DNA of 64,000 nt. Source: Galerina marginata (taxonomy: Eukaryota; Basidiomycota; Agaricomycetes; Agaricales; Galerinaceae). The stretch is taken from assembly GCA_023014335.1 (NCBI GenBank), contig JAECYW010000034.1:1-64000 (forward strand). Reading direction: 5' to 3'. Positions 1-11,844 of this stretch are shown in pieces. The number at the start of each line of letters is the position of its first letter. The first letter of the stretch is position 1. Below the pieces are notes generated by a model that searched no databases, had not been told where the DNA came from, and saw nothing but the letters and a program-made list of their open reading frames with translations. The translations under genes were made by a program, and so were the position numbers.

Positions 1-245
1 CTCTTCTCCACATTCACCGCCGTCGAAAAGATCGGCTTGAATTTGGTCGACGATTGGGAAGAGATCTAAATCAAACAATTGAGACCAGGGTATACCAAGG
101 CAAAGGACGAGGACTGACTGCAACATGCTGCGTTAGCAGTTACATGACCATTCGAGCATGTAACGCGTTTGGTGAGGGCAGCAGTGGCTACCTGGGAGGC
201 GGCGAGCGCGATTGAGATGAGAGCGGTCAAACGAGCGAAGGCCAT
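1..245 (-). CDS. Class II fungal peroxidase (lignin/manganese/versatile type), N-terminal part, runs off the window
   Basis: Secreted haem peroxidase of the ligninolytic class II superfamily, which oxidises lignin or Mn2+ with H2O2 outside the cell. Two exons are visible on the minus strand: 119..245 and 1..65, joined over a 53-nt GT-AG intron (66..118) that splits an Asn codon. The start MAFARLTALISIALAA is a signal peptide, followed by a KR site suitable for Kex2 processing of a short propeptide. Mature-type residues then follow: C30-SNG, the AACC pair at 41-42, then LFPIVDQIQADLFDGGECGEE. This is the family pattern just before the distal haem helix (ExxxxRLxFHD), which lies outside the window. 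Mn-binding and catalytic Trp sites are not visible, so the LiP/MnP/VP subtype cannot be assigned. The family call is firm; everything beyond about residue 64 is unseen. Confidence 0.88.
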
Positions 246-308
246 TGGAACTTTTGTTATACCAGGTAAAAGAGAGAACTGGTTGTCGGATTCGAAGAAA
301 TTCAGCGT

Positions 309-316
309 CTTTTATA
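309..316 (-). promoter_or_regulatory. TATA box of the peroxidase gene
   Basis: On the minus strand this reads TATAAAAG, 64 nt upstream of the peroxidase ATG at 245. Sequence and distance fit a core promoter; no transcript data. Confidence 0.5.
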
Positions 317-2319
317 CAATTTCGTCGCATCGCATTTCCAAAATATCGGTGCTTTACATCCAAACCTTTGGGTTTTGAGAAATACTTGGGTAGTAGGGAA
401 ATAACATTGTTGCAGGCATTACGGTCCACACAGACCATGGGAGCCAACTGATTCGTGCGAACGAAAAGGCTATCTGTGTTCTCAAACAAATGATTTTTCA
501 CTGGGCGCGTAGTCAAGGAAGACTCTTTCCTAGTTGTGAGTGCCTGCAGAGAGCTCAATAGTTCATTGAACGGATGGGGACAGAATTAAGAGGACCAGTG
601 TCAGCAGTGGTTTGACTAAGAGGTCAATAGGCGAGGCTTCTGTGTATGCTTTCAATGTACCTGACAACTTGGCGATGGCGAAGGTACACAGTACATACCT
701 AAAATACTAACAAGATGCATGGCAAACCACGGAAATAGAAAGTGGCAATAATTTACCTTTCTGTCTTCTATTCTATTCCAGTTCGTGACAGCGCGAGTTC
801 GAGAACAGTGCCTGGGACCGCTAAAATTTCGGGTCAACATAGCCTATAGGTTACCGGTTTGTGGCTCCGACGCCCTAACAGAGAAGTCAGAACATTATAA
901 TAAAATCGTTTTGCATACCTAGACAGCACACCCATACCGATTTCACTAGTGAAGGGTAGACTGACTCGATCAACACCAAACGACGACATAAGAAAGAGCC
1001 GCAGGTAGTAAGTCACCCTTTGCCAGAATTGACCTGCCAGTAAGTAAAAAGCAACTCTGAGAAACCGAGTAATTTCTATTGGTTCGAATAATTTCAAAAT
1101 AAGCTCATGCTAATAAAAGAACAGAGATAAAGATAGCACTTACTCTGATCATGCCCGTATGTGAATGCTGACGCGTTGCGTTGTAGATTAATGGCTTTCG
1201 CTTACTGTGCAATATCTCCAACCGGCTGGAAAGAACATGAGAAAGGACTGAATTTGTTGATGGGATTTTGTCATACTTTGCAATGCTGCTGAAGGTAATA
1301 AAGGTCGTTCAAGCCCCACCATAACATGGTCGATTTACCAGAGACTTGGCATGATATTCTGCCACGAAATTTCCGATCGTAAGAGCAATGGGTCGCGCAA
1401 CATAATTTCGGGTAATAAGATTAAGCCATCCCTAAGAGTATTCAACGTTAGGTTGGGAACCGATGGGAAGTAAAACCCACGAACGAAATGGAAACCACTC
1501 AGAGGTGTCCAAGTGCAGGGCTGTTCTGAGAAACCTTTTGACAAGCGGTCCCCGAATTTATAACCAACAGATTTGTTGATAAGCGTTGAAGTAGCATTAC
1601 TGGAAGACTAGAATAGCCGTAACTCAGAATAATAGCAGACGCGAATTCGCAGGTAGACAAGGTACCTGACCCGGATATCGTGCGACGGTGGAGTAAAACA
1701 GAATGGGACACAGCAAGAAGCTCCACAATAATGATAAGCCAACACTGAAGTCCCTAATCCACGGACAAGTAGAGAAACTTGGTGGGAGAGGCTCGGGCAT
1801 GCAGTCCCACCGCCAGAGCGCCAAGGATAGGTTGTAAAATAATTTTAGCCACGGATCCATGCAACCGAGGTCGCGAAGCGCAGAAGCGCAGCGCAAACCA
1901 TGATGTCGAGAAGGAGGTTTGGGTAACGGGTAATTTGTTGAGGCGACGTGTGTTGACGTAAACCCGATCCACACTTCGTAAGCGCGATTTAACTTCTGAA
2001 TTTCCTCGACATTCCTTGCTGCTTACCCAACGAGTCTGTAGAAAAAGAGTTTGAAGAACTTACCAGATGTGAATAGGAGATGCCGTTGTGCTTTGGGTTG
2101 TCGGGCTTTTTTCCAAGTTTTTCTTTTGCTGTTCTGCAGTTGAATTCCGAGTAGCAACAAGAGTTTGAATTAAAAATACGATTGTCGCATCAAGGAAGGA
2201 ACTGTTCAGTCCCAGTGGAGTCTAAAGTCGTTGATTTTGTTGGAAATCTAGCGGCCAGGCCAGTGGAACTTGTCATTTTTGTAGCCATAAAGATTGCGTT
2301 TGTGGTGCAGTAAGCCAAA
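317..2319. other. Gene-poor interval upstream of the peroxidase
   Basis: Only short, overlapping open frames on both strands, none with recognisable domains or consistent splice structure. It is likely to be the intergenic region between the peroxidase promoter and the F-box gene. Confidence 0.5.
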
Positions 2320-2520
2320 CCCAGCCTACCGTCCCCACTCTAGCAGTTCAAGAGTGGCATGACTTGAAACGTCGGTCGAGCAGCCGCGCAGGATAGCAAC
2401 AATCGTAGCAAGGTGCGAATGGATTGCTCAAGAGTCAACCACTGCCACAACTGTGCACAGCCACTGATGAAGTTTCCTATCTAATCTAATCCGTCTCGGG
2501 CAGCTCGGCCCAGAGACCAC
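2320..2520. repeat. Diverged dispersed repeat, copy 1
   Basis: About 200 bp that align by eye with 50970..51175 in the same orientation. Shared blocks are GTCGAGCAGCC, CGCAG-ATAGC, TGCACAGCC-CTGATG, TATCTAATCTAATC and CTCGGGC, with substitutions and small indels between. Both copies lie downstream of the 3' end of a minus-strand gene. No terminal repeats or coding capacity were seen. It could be an old SINE- or MITE-derived copy. Confidence 0.5.
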
Positions 2521-2531
2521 TAATACACACT

Positions 2532-4160
2532 TCATGTATACTTGATAATTCGACGCATTGGCCGATGACACGCCACTAACTCGTCTTTGGGACAATTTCG
2601 AACAATTACCTTGAAGGACGTCACATTCAGGTGTGAGCGATCAATTTCAGAAATGCCCGCGGATTGGTACTGCATTAGCTTTGCTTGATGTCGAGGAAAA
2701 CGCGCTTCTCCTAGTTCTGGAACGAAAAATTCTTGTAGGATAGGGCACATCGGATCCTCTGCTCCAGGACGTGGGGACCGCAATGCCTCGATAAAGAGGA
2801 CATAGTCAAATGGGTAATCAAATCTGATCATGGTAAGAGCTGGGAATTGCGCGATTTTCTGAAGGATAGTCGGACTGATCATGAACGGGATCGAGATGAT
2901 TATCGAGGTGATGTTGGTAAACCTCATTGGAATGAAGGGGAAATAGAGCTCCATTGCTGTACGGGTATCGATTGACAACAGCGCCTCTTGAAGGAGGAGC
3001 GCTTCGTCGCCTGACCGTCGGATCTGCAAAGTAGTGATTTGATGACGCCACGATTGAGGAGGGAGATAGAAATCGATATATGGGAGTCCGGAAGTATGGA
3101 AAAGATACGCTGAAGAGACTAAAGCGGCTGTCTCCTGAGGGGTATCCAGGAATTTGAGGAGATGATGAGGTGATTGAGAGTCCGGACTCGTGGTCCATGA
3201 TACTTCGATCCTTTGCAGGAAAGCAAGGCGTACACTCCTTCCGGTGTAAGATAAGTGGGCATTATCACGCAATGGACCCGCATCGTGGAGAACGATGATT
3301 TGCAACAAAGGACAACCTTCCAACATCTCGAGAAACGCCGAGAAAGCCGGTCGCCTATCACGCAATTGGCTCCTGAGGGACAAATGGGTCAGTTGACTGA
3401 ACGTCTGAAGGTTGTACGGCCATGAAGATATGTGATGCAATGACAGGCGCCTAAGATTCGATGGTCTGCCACCCAATATTTTGGACAATTTACCACGCAT
3501 TCCAGGCACTCCATGGACCTCTGATCCGAAACGAAGATGAAGGCTCTCGAGTGCCGGAAACTCGCCGTCGAGGAGACCCCAAATCTCTTTCGAGATCTTC
3601 ACCGCCTCGGAAGAGAGGTGAAGGGATCTTAGGCGACTCTGGTGATCCACGAGAAAAACGCGCAATTTGGCGATCGAATAGGCAGACGAAGAAGATATAA
3701 AGTCTTGTCGTTTGAAGTTCTGAGTCAAGTTGATGGCAATGGTCCCAGTTCGGCTTGCGAACATGTCCCGTAATTCGTCTTGATGTTTCGTCTCCAACCC
3801 GAGGAATATGTTTTGCCAAAGAGACGGGACGGAAATCACAATCCGACGCCAATGTTGGCAGACATGGGTCACCGTAAGCCATGAATTGGAATCCCTGATT
3901 TCGTCATTTGTTTCCGGAGGAAAGCAAGGGGACTTGAGATCTTGTGTCAACTCAAAGATCGACGCCAGAAGTTCCACGGGAATCCGGTTGACCTGAAGTA
4001 ACGCGTTGCCTCGAACACGCATCTTACTGAGGATGTAATTTGCAAGGCCAAGCTGTTCTGCAACCTTGGTAATGCTTTTAGTCAATAGGACACTCGTCAA
4101 AACAAGGGAAAATATTTCTACCTCTGTCTCGTACATATCGCTGTGATAAAACGTCTTCAA
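2532..4160 (-). CDS. F-box protein with leucine-rich C-terminal region
   Basis: Predicted substrate-receptor subunit of an SCF ubiquitin ligase. The F-box core NRIPVELLASIFELT is followed by the agaric-typical W-LTVTHVCQHWRRI-VPSLW block. About 400 residues of irregular LRR-like sequence follow, with repeated L-x-x-L-x-L segments such as LRSLHLS, LESLHLRFG and LRRLSLHH. This is the usual architecture of the large agaricomycete F-box families (about 500 aa). The start is uncertain: the open frame begins at 4160, an internal Met lies at 4022 just before the F-box, and a spliced 5' exon is possible because a GT-AG pair exists near 4077..4127. Ubiquitin ligase adaptor function is inference; the substrate is unknown. 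Confidence 0.75.
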   Translation of the reverse strand: MKTFYHSDMYETEVEIFSLVLTSVLLTKSITKVAEQLGLANYILSKMRVRGNALLQVNRIPVELLASIFELTQDLKSPCFPPETNDEIRDSNSWLTVTHVCQHWRRIVISVPSLWQNIFLGLETKHQDELRDMFASRTGTIAINLTQNFKRQDFISSSSAYSIAKLRVFLVDHQSRLRSLHLSSEAVKISKEIWGLLDGEFPALESLHLRFGSEVHGVPGMRGKLSKILGGRPSNLRRLSLHHISSWPYNLQTFSQLTHLSLRSQLRDRRPAFSAFLEMLEGCPLLQIIVLHDAGPLRDNAHLSYTGRSVRLAFLQRIEVSWTTSPDSQSPHHLLKFLDTPQETAALVSSAYLFHTSGLPYIDFYLPPQSWRHQITTLQIRRSGDEALLLQEALLSIDTRTAMELYFPFIPMRFTNITSIIISIPFMISPTILQKIAQFPALTMIRFDYPFDYVLFIEALRSPRPGAEDPMCPILQEFFVPELGEARFPRHQAKLMQYQSAGISEIDRSHLNVTSFKVIVRNCPKDELVACHRPMRRIIKYT

Positions 4161-4404
4161 AATGTATCGCGACAGGAATAGGCGAAATCACGGACCTTTG
4201 TGACGAGTGGATTAAATCCTGGACATCATCGTCGTGATCCAGTCGCCATTTTAAGGCAAGTAAGAGCTGTTTGGTGCTCAGATTAGTTCCAGCCACGTTC
4301 ATTCTTTCTTGACGAACAAAAGACTGAAAGAGATTGTGGAGAATTGTAAAGCGGGAATTTAATCTCTCCAGGAGATGTGACTCAACTTCGGATAAATTTC
4401 CCAA

Positions 4405-6087
4405 TTGGGCACAAATTTACCGGCACGGAATCGACTCGGTCCCGGATTCGCCAGGTCGTCCAAATATGGCTGGACCTACACGGCTTGGAAGCTGGGAGCT
4501 GTTGGATGAGCCCAGTGCCCAGTAAATTCAAGAGTGTAGGCCGTCTCATCTTCAAATTCTGGCCCCGTCTGTAACACAATTCGAGGGGCATTGTAAGCAT
4601 ATCTTTTTGCCAAATCCTGTATCGACTAAATTTTATTATGAAAAGCTCAGAACGAGTCGGCAGTCCAGTCGACAGGGCTTTAATGGAAGCCCCGTGCAAT
4701 ATCCTCGCTTATACCAGTACTTAGTCGCATCCCCACGGAGGTCTTCAACTTGAAGTAGGCATACAATAAGAGTTCGTGTCCGGTGATACCCATAGCTCGA
4801 ATCGAGATCAAAATCAGGGATTACGACAGTACAGGTATGAGCCTACTTAGTGTAACAGAGCAAAACGCTGTCCACAGGTTGCCCGCCGATTTATTAATTA
4901 TCGACTCCGCGCTGGCTGCCACTCTGGATCACCTTATATGACTTAGGGCGTAATTGGAGTGGCAGCACTGTCATTCCTCGACAATAATTAAGAAGTGTGC
5001 CAAAGTCAAACCTTACATCGACTCCTCCCACCTTTCGCAGCTGTCCTCGTGAGCTGTGTTCGAACATTGGTACCACCCACTAACTCATCCCTCCAGCAAA
5101 ATGTATTTACCCGAATCGGTACCCCGGCCCCTTGGTTCTAAAATTACGCAGCGCCTGCAAATCCCGACTGTCGGTCAATCAAAACCCACATCACGACACC
5201 GCCAGCATCGGGCTCTGTCATCGAGAGAAACAGACCACAAAGACAAAAGACAGACGACATGTCTTCAAGTTCTGGCGCTGATTCTTTGGAAAACAGTGGC
5301 GGGTGCCATGGCCATCAGCACCCTCGAACACGAACAAAAATAAGGCTGTGACTGACACCTCATCTACCTCGTCATCGACGTCGTCAGCATACCCGCCGTC
5401 TGATAGCGTTGATTCTAGGCTTGTCAGCACTGGCTCTTCTGTTCGAAACGTTTGACCTGGGCTATTTCTAGACAATAGCTTTCATACGTCGAAATTCACA
5501 CCGCATTCGTTCTTATCTTCTTTCCCGTGGATAAGGTTGTAGGGATGTCGGATGGCGATTTGTGTGAAGCAGAGGTCGTCGCCCGACCCGAGGGCGCTGC
5601 AATGATTGGCGTAGATAGCTATTTATCTCGACTTCGATGCATCACATCACAGTCACTTGACACAGAAACACTGACGGTTGTTAATGGGGCAGATCAAACT
5701 TCGCGCAATAAAAATACACCGCGACGTAGAAGTGATCTATATCCAGACCAGGTTAGGTGGAGCAAGAAGGCGAAGAAAGGCCGCACGGAAATTTTCTAGA
5801 GGCAACGAGGCGCTGAAGGAAGGAGCGCAGTCATCGCGCGGCTTAAAGCCCAATGGGTAGGATTAGAGTAAATGGCCTGACTATTTCCAGGCAATGCCCA
5901 AGTAAAAAGCGAAGGAAAGAACGATGAGTGTATGCAACAAGAAAAAAGTCTATATAAGAATAAAAGGTCAGACGCTTAGGCTAGGGTGTCCATGAATGGT
6001 ATAGTATGGTGAAGTATGATAACAGATGGCACGAACTAAAAAGTGTCCACCGCACAAGAAGTCCGGACGGCTCCACACCGACCAGTC
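4405..6087. other. Interval without an assignable gene
   Basis: Short frames only. A serine-rich stretch near 5260..5450 (+) starts with ATG at about 5259 but is broken by stops in every frame, and no splice model restores it convincingly. Nothing else recognised. Confidence 0.4.
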
Positions 6088-6790
6088 CTATGAGCCTAAG
6101 ACTAGCGTCCATACGGCACCAATTGCGACGCCAAGAACAGTGAGCACAAGCTGGCTGGCGTGCACTGGGGGCAGCACTAGTTGCGCACCACTTGCAAGAG
6201 CAGGGAATGTCGTAGAGAACTGCATGGTGGGGTTCGGGCTGCCGCTTACTGTGACGGTCGGAACACCAGCTATGGGACTAGGTCTTGTCCCTGTTGGTGA
6301 GGCTGAGGAGGCGAGGATCGTGAACCGTGAGGACGTAGCGTGCATAACGCCATGTGTTGAGTTAATGAAGATAAGGAAGTAATCGTCGCCTGCAGGGACA
6401 TCCTGGAGGAACAGATTAAGTTTTCCTGCCGAAGCAGGAACTACAAAAGGGAGTCAACGGCATGGACCAAATTTCCGTCAATGCACGTACCATTCCTAGC
6501 AACCAATGTGAGCCCATCCGTGCTCATTCTCGCTATCTCCACATCGAATCCGTTTATGTCGTCCACAGCTTTTTGCCATGTAACTAGATTTGCGGCGCCA
6601 TTTGACCATTGTACCGAGAGCGATGGGTCAGAGATAATGAAGTAGTTCGCTGTGAGCAGCAAGTAAGCAAGACCGCGAGCATTAATGGCCACAACAAGAA
6701 CTCACCAGATGCCTTCATGGCGAAGAACGCCAGCACAATGAAAGCCGTCGTGCTGGAAGCAAAAAGTCTTGAGAACGACTGTGGACGCAT
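6088..6790 (-). CDS. Secreted Ser/Thr-rich Kre9/KNH-like protein (PF10342 type), probable GPI anchor
   Basis: Cell-surface protein of the fungal Ser-Thr-rich GPI-anchored family, thought to act in cell wall beta-1,6-glucan assembly. Exons (minus strand) are 6706..6790, 6491..6649 and 6088..6440; the introns are 56 and 50 nt and the joined frame is 198 codons. Residues 1-28 form a signal peptide. The Kre9/KNH Ig-like domain spans roughly 32-100, with ISDPSLSVQWSNGAANLVTW, then FDVEIARM and LLFLQDVP-type strands ending DDYFLIFIN. The tail is Ser/Thr/Pro-rich. The C-terminus, SQLVLTVLGVAIGAVWTLVLG, is hydrophobic and fits a GPI signal. It is shorter than many family members. The exact role is inferred from the family. 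Confidence 0.85.
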
Positions 6791-8037
6791 CTTGGTCGTC
6801 TGCCCAAAGTCGTTGTTGATTGTGCTGGCTGCGCTCAGAACGCCGTGTGGTGGAGGTCGTGGTCGAGAACGAAGGCTTTAGAGGTCGTTGTGAGGGAGAA
6901 AAGGAAAGAAAGGGTCCTTGGGCGTCGTGGCACAGTATCGCCCCCGCCGTTGTCGTGTTGGGAAGTGAAGGAGAGCGGTCCCCGTCGTCCACTGAAATTG
7001 GCCCAAAAACTTGCCAGATGGTCATCACGTGCCACTCCCCCTTCAGGAACAAATCAAGGTCATGCCGTTACTGCCGTGCTCTGCCGATGTCCTCACTAAC
7101 AACAGTGTTGGTCGATCTCACAGCTTTTGCGTTGCTTGTTTTGAGTGTTCAGAACGAATGAGGATCATTCTGTTATTTTCATCCCTTCCCGCCATTTGTT
7201 ATTTGCGGGACCGATTTTGGTCGCAGAGAAGGGGCACGGATATATTTAGGTCAGCTCGGTACCTGATATCCAGGCCTCATTTCCCACTGTGAGATTCCGG
7301 CTGACTTGCTGTAAGGCACTTTAAGGCTCTACGCGCGGCATTCAACAAATCAAGCTTGGAAGACGTTAGGAGCCACCCAATATTTGCCAACGACCCATGG
7401 TCGAGTTTGGGTCTCATTCTCATAATATCAAAATAAAATATTTGACATCTCGAACTTCCGGAGAGAAATTTGACTAAACATCCGCAATGTGAGCCCTCCC
7501 CAAGAGCCGCTTCCGACTTGTCATCGGCAACGATTGAAGGTCACTTTTGACGTCGGAATCCCATGCGTCTGGGCGCGTGTCGGAATGACAGGACCAAGTC
7601 ACGATTCAGAGTGGGTTCATAAGCCAGGTTCGTTTATTCCCCTGAACCGAATTCAAGACTTTTGGTGAAGGGGACAATCTGTGCCGAGGACGCTTTTTAT
7701 GCAAGGAATAATTGGAATCCTTCAGGACACGAAATTTTGATGTCTCGCCTGCTATATACTCGTTTATAGAGTAAGCTCATCTACGGGAGGGATTGGTACG
7801 TGTAACGCAATATATGAAGAGTGGGGCAAACTATAAGAATTTACGTCCTGGCTTATTACCGACCAATGAATCTGACTGCAGTTGTTACGTTTAGCTAGTT
7901 TCGGGCTTGTTCGAAGAAGGTTCAAGAGAGAAATTAGAACCTCCGAATGACCTGACAGTCATACTCTGAGTCAATTTGGGAGCGGTCACTCTGCCATGGG
8001 GAAATATAGGAAACCCGTTAAACCCATGGTCATGTTG
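6791..8037. other. Intergenic region between the KNH-like gene and a MITE
   Basis: No frame with recognisable protein features. It includes the probable promoter of the KNH-like gene. Nothing else seen. Confidence 0.4.
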
Positions 8038-8039
8038 TA

Positions 8040-8993
8040 CTCGTGCCCATCAAAAGTAACGCAACAACACGTGATCTACTCGTCTCACGGCCTCCCTCTG
8101 CAGGACGAATGCTCGACGCTCTCAACACACAGACACTATGTAGACAATATAAATAGACAATTGTAATCGCACGGATCCTCGTAATGTATAAACAAAAATT
8201 CAAGAAACTTGAATGCTGCCTTCAAGCTGTAGATGATATGAAATGTTTTGGTCACCTTGAAAGGATCAAGCAAATTGCGTAGCCTTAAATCTTCGGACTC
8301 TGTGAATTTTTTGTGGAGAAAAGTTCATCCATTTAAGGCCACTCTTACATAGTTCTATTTTATAAATTTTTGTGGGCCCAAACTTAGCGCAAGACAGCAG
8401 GGAGGCATTGTATTTTACACGAGAGTTATAGCGACAACCATACTCATACAGAAGCATATGCTACCGGCAGAAACAGAGTTTTTGCTTATAGAAGATTCCA
8501 CTTAAATACTCTAGGAGCAATATTGAGACTATTCTATTGTTTTTAAAGCGTGTTCATAGTGGAGATTGAACTCAATCCACAAATTTTGAAATATGATGAT
8601 CTTTGACTTTTTTTGAATTAACTTGGCCAGGCAATATTCTACGTATGAAGTCTGGAGCGGGCCTGAAATTTCAACTGCGTCTGAACTTAGCTATCTATTA
8701 TCTCCATACATTTTCTTGTGAGCTGATTTCTTGCGGAAGAAGCTGTAGGGGCTCTGCAACTTGCTTGGTACTTTAAATTGGCCCAAATGCTCAGCCTCGC
8801 CTATAGCGTTAAGAAACAATCTAAATTCATTTAAATTTTGCGTATGTCCTACTAGGATACATGAAATTATGATTGTCTATTTAAAATTTCTACGTAGTTG
8901 CTGTGTGTCGAGAGCGTCGAGCATTCATTCCGCAGAGGGAGGCCGGGAGACGAATGGATCACGTGCTGTTGCGTTACTTTTGATGGGCACGAG
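8040..8993. mobile_element. Tc1/mariner-type MITE with 123-bp terminal inverted repeats and TA target duplication
   Basis: The left end (8040..8162) is the reverse complement of the right end (8871..8993) with about 88% identity by eye; outermost bases are CTCGTGCCCATCAAAAG. A TA dinucleotide flanks each side (8038..8039 and 8994..8995), as expected for Tc1/mariner insertion. Weaker inverted similarity seems to continue inward for some tens of bases. The 954-bp element has no transposase-like frame, so it is non-autonomous. Family assignment rests on TSD and structure only. Confidence 0.8.
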
Positions 8994-8995
8994 TA

Positions 8996-9474
8996 TTGTC
9001 AATCATGAAGGCGATACGCGTTCCGGAGTAAACGCTTTGGAGATGATCAAAGAAAGAAAGATATCTTCCCAATAGAGCGTGATCGGAGCACGTGAAGGCA
9101 ATGATAAGATAGGAGTCCAAAACGACCAAGCTCAGCAAGCTTTGTGATATGTACCTGAGTCCGTGCTTATAAACTTATAGCCCACATACCCTGAACACAT
9201 CCTTCAGCTGGTCTCACAGATGTAGCACCTTCAGATGTCTACTGGATCGAATACTAAGTAACGACAACTGACGTCGTATGATCACGCTCTTTGGTCATGT
9301 TCGGACCCGGGATCGACTCGTTGTCGATGTCATATTTCGTTCTCATCAGCCAAAGCTGACTCTTAACCAAACCTACTCCATTGACTGCTAGGAGGCCAGA
9401 CACTATTTAGGATCCAAGTGAGCTCAATAATTCATTACCATCGTCCGAACCCCCCAACCCCGACATTCGCTAGG
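8996..9474. other. Region between the MITE and the 314-aa gene
   Basis: Probable promoter and 5' leader of the downstream gene. It contains an 11-bp inverted pair, AGAGCGTGATC at 9074 and its complement ending at 9290. No gene recognised. Confidence 0.35.
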
Positions 9475-10419
9475 ATGCATCAAGGGCACAACATCCCATG
9501 GGATACCATATCCACGAATTTCAAATTTAGCCGCGAGGACAAGCGATTTACACCACCGCTCACCGGTCTGGTGAGCAGAGACAAACCCGGCGCACAGAAC
9601 GAGCTCAAGCACTTCATAAAGAAGTTCGTAGCAGCCATCCGCACGTTCTCGGACACCGAGCGCGCAAAGTACCCGGCGACTTTCACGCCACTTTCATCTG
9701 GCAATCTGTTCACGGACGAGTTGCGCGTGAAGTACTCGGAATATCTTACTGAACGTAACCAACGCATCGAATATTGGATAGCCCGTGCTCAATGGAGTGT
9801 CTCGGAGGACGGCACCTCTCAACCCACTTACAACACTGGCCAGGCAGAACTCGCCGAAGTGGTCAAGGTGCTCCTGTACGAGAATGAGATGGAAACTCTC
9901 CTGATGCTCGCCAACCATCCTCTTATTCCTTTCGCCAGCCTTCGAAATCTCCATTGGGGCCACCATTTTGGCTTTTCCCGAGTCATGGAATCCGCTCTTC
10001 GCGCGTACCTCTTCTTCAACGTCGCAGAAGCAACTGGCATCCTCGAAAGCGGCGGCTACGCCTCCATGCATTATGAATACTCCTCACTTCTCTCCGAGCT
10101 ATCTGGAAGTATGGATTATCCAGCTCAACAGATTCCCCATCTGAAGTTTTTGGAGGAGTGTGGTGTCCTCCGGCAGAAAAGATTGCGTTGGACATACGGA
10201 GACAAGTGGGAGGAGAGTGACAGCGTTGTTCATAAGGATTATGGGCGGCTGCAGGAGTATCTGAAGACTCTTTTTGCGCTTATGTATCGGTACGATGTCC
10301 TGGTTCGGGAGTGCGGATTGGATCTGGAGTGGGAGGACGAGATGGTGCTTCAGTGGCCGTTGAAAGGAAGTGTGAAGACGGAATGGAACGACGCGTTGGG
10401 AAAATATGTAATTGTGTAG
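9475..10419 (+). CDS. Uncharacterised protein, 314 aa
   Basis: Uninterrupted frame from the first in-frame ATG (M-HQGHNIPWDTI) to the stop. The frame is open upstream to 9385 without an ATG, so a spliced 5' exon adding HYHRPNPPTP-like residues is possible. The protein is mostly helical in appearance, with charged and aromatic residues (for example EYWIARAQWSVSEDG and FLEECGVLRQKRLRWTYGDKWEE). It has no signal peptide, membrane span or catalytic motif that I recognise. Codon use looks coding throughout (GC-ending codons). I do not recognise the family; probably a basidiomycete-restricted protein. Confidence 0.65.
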   Translation: MHQGHNIPWDTISTNFKFSREDKRFTPPLTGLVSRDKPGAQNELKHFIKKFVAAIRTFSDTERAKYPATFTPLSSGNLFTDELRVKYSEYLTERNQRIEYWIARAQWSVSEDGTSQPTYNTGQAELAEVVKVLLYENEMETLLMLANHPLIPFASLRNLHWGHHFGFSRVMESALRAYLFFNVAEATGILESGGYASMHYEYSSLLSELSGSMDYPAQQIPHLKFLEECGVLRQKRLRWTYGDKWEESDSVVHKDYGRLQEYLKTLFALMYRYDVLVRECGLDLEWEDEMVLQWPLKGSVKTEWNDALGKYVIV

Positions 10420-11844
10420 CAGCTAGCGGAGCAGAAGCAACATATTTTAACTCGCAATAGGCGCGCTATGTGTAGATTCCAATTGCCCCTATTAGTATCA
10501 CCAAGTTTGGCTGCTCAGCGGACTCAGCCGTTCAAATTTTTGTGAACACCAAATTTAGATCAATGGTTTGAACTTCGACTTAACTCCTCTGTTGCCAAAC
10601 TTAAGCTCCTTAAATAGCGCAACATTCTGCTATTTTTCCCATATTTTATACCCCACAACACCATCCGTGAGGTTTGCGTGAGGTTCTCGTAGATTTAACT
10701 TGGGGCAACGGGCGGTCCGGACAGGGACCGATATTTGTACATGTGTGGGTTTTGATCTGGCAACACTTTTCCTCATTCCACAACATGGCCTGAACAATTT
10801 TTGCCTGAATTCCGCAGTTTTATCTTTGCTATCCTACACGAGAGCGTCAGCACTTTTGATAGAGGCTCAAAATCAAGGGCCCGCTACAGCCGTAATTCCT
10901 CTTATATACCGACTTGGGATTGGCAGAGTGAGGCCAAACGAAACTCACTTCGAATGTGCATCACACGAAGCCACCATTTCAACGACGTCGAAAATTTAGA
11001 GGGTAGCGCATTTGCGGAACTGACAAGGGAACTCACAGCTCATGAGAGGGATTGTCGGATGCGGTATGTTTTTTTGTTGCAGTGGGTCATCGTTTCAAGC
11101 TGGAATTTTACTCTGCTTGGTAGATACTCTTGAGTGGATGCCACCAGCCAGGAAATAGTATTCCTCTTCGTCGATCCTCTTGTCAGTTTCGAGTATGTTC
11201 ATACACGGATCACTAGATCGATCACTGGTTACTTACTCAAAACTTGCAGCCGTGCCTTCGTTTAATTGTGCGATTCATGTGTAATGCCTGTCATGTTTGA
11301 TCGACTCTGACTGCGTCTCCCTTAGGCCTTCTCTAACAGGTGTACATGTATGAGCTTCTTTCTCTCTTCCTATGAAAAGCCTTACATGCACACGCAGGAC
11401 TTTATATATGGAGCTTAAGGTTCCTTTTTGCGTTATGTTAGGACCTACGATAACGCAGCTTTCGCAAAAATGACGCCATAGCGACTCTGCGTTCACCACC
11501 ACCAGAATAAGAATTTATACAGGTCGTCAGTAGTGCGGGCTGCGGAAACTGGGCTGGTTTCAATATCGCTTAATTCTCTACGGCATTGGCATACCTCGAG
11601 CTCCGCCTGATTCACCAATCTCTTCTCAAGGGACTTCGTCGACGCGAGGTCTCCGATATTTTTATCGCCTTCACATACTTGGCAGCACTTCTTTCCCCTC
11701 CATGAAGAACGAGTCTCTCACGTCCCCCGGTCAACTGATCTTATCTTGACGGTTTTCCCGTCTTCTGTCAAGTTTTTATCCTCCACGGTGTTCCTACTAA
11801 ATGGACGGCGTGTTGTCCTCCACTTCGTCGCCAAACCATATGCG
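10420..11844. other. Intergenic region upstream of the OPT transporter
   Basis: Only short frames with no domain signal. The 3' half should hold the promoter and leader of the OPT gene. Nothing else assigned. Confidence 0.4.

Noticed and set aside
133..558. 141-codon minus-strand frame over the peroxidase start
   Set aside because: It overlaps the real exon 1 in another frame and has no domain; the spliced peroxidase model explains the region better.
6702..7161. Several 90-116 codon frames on both strands upstream of the KNH-like gene
   Set aside because: Mutually overlapping, charged low-complexity products in a GC-rich patch; no domain or splice support.
9074..9290. Inverted 11-bp pair AGAGCGTGATC as a possible small transposon
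   Set aside because: Only 11 bp exact, no target duplication found, internal part not repeat-like; may be chance.
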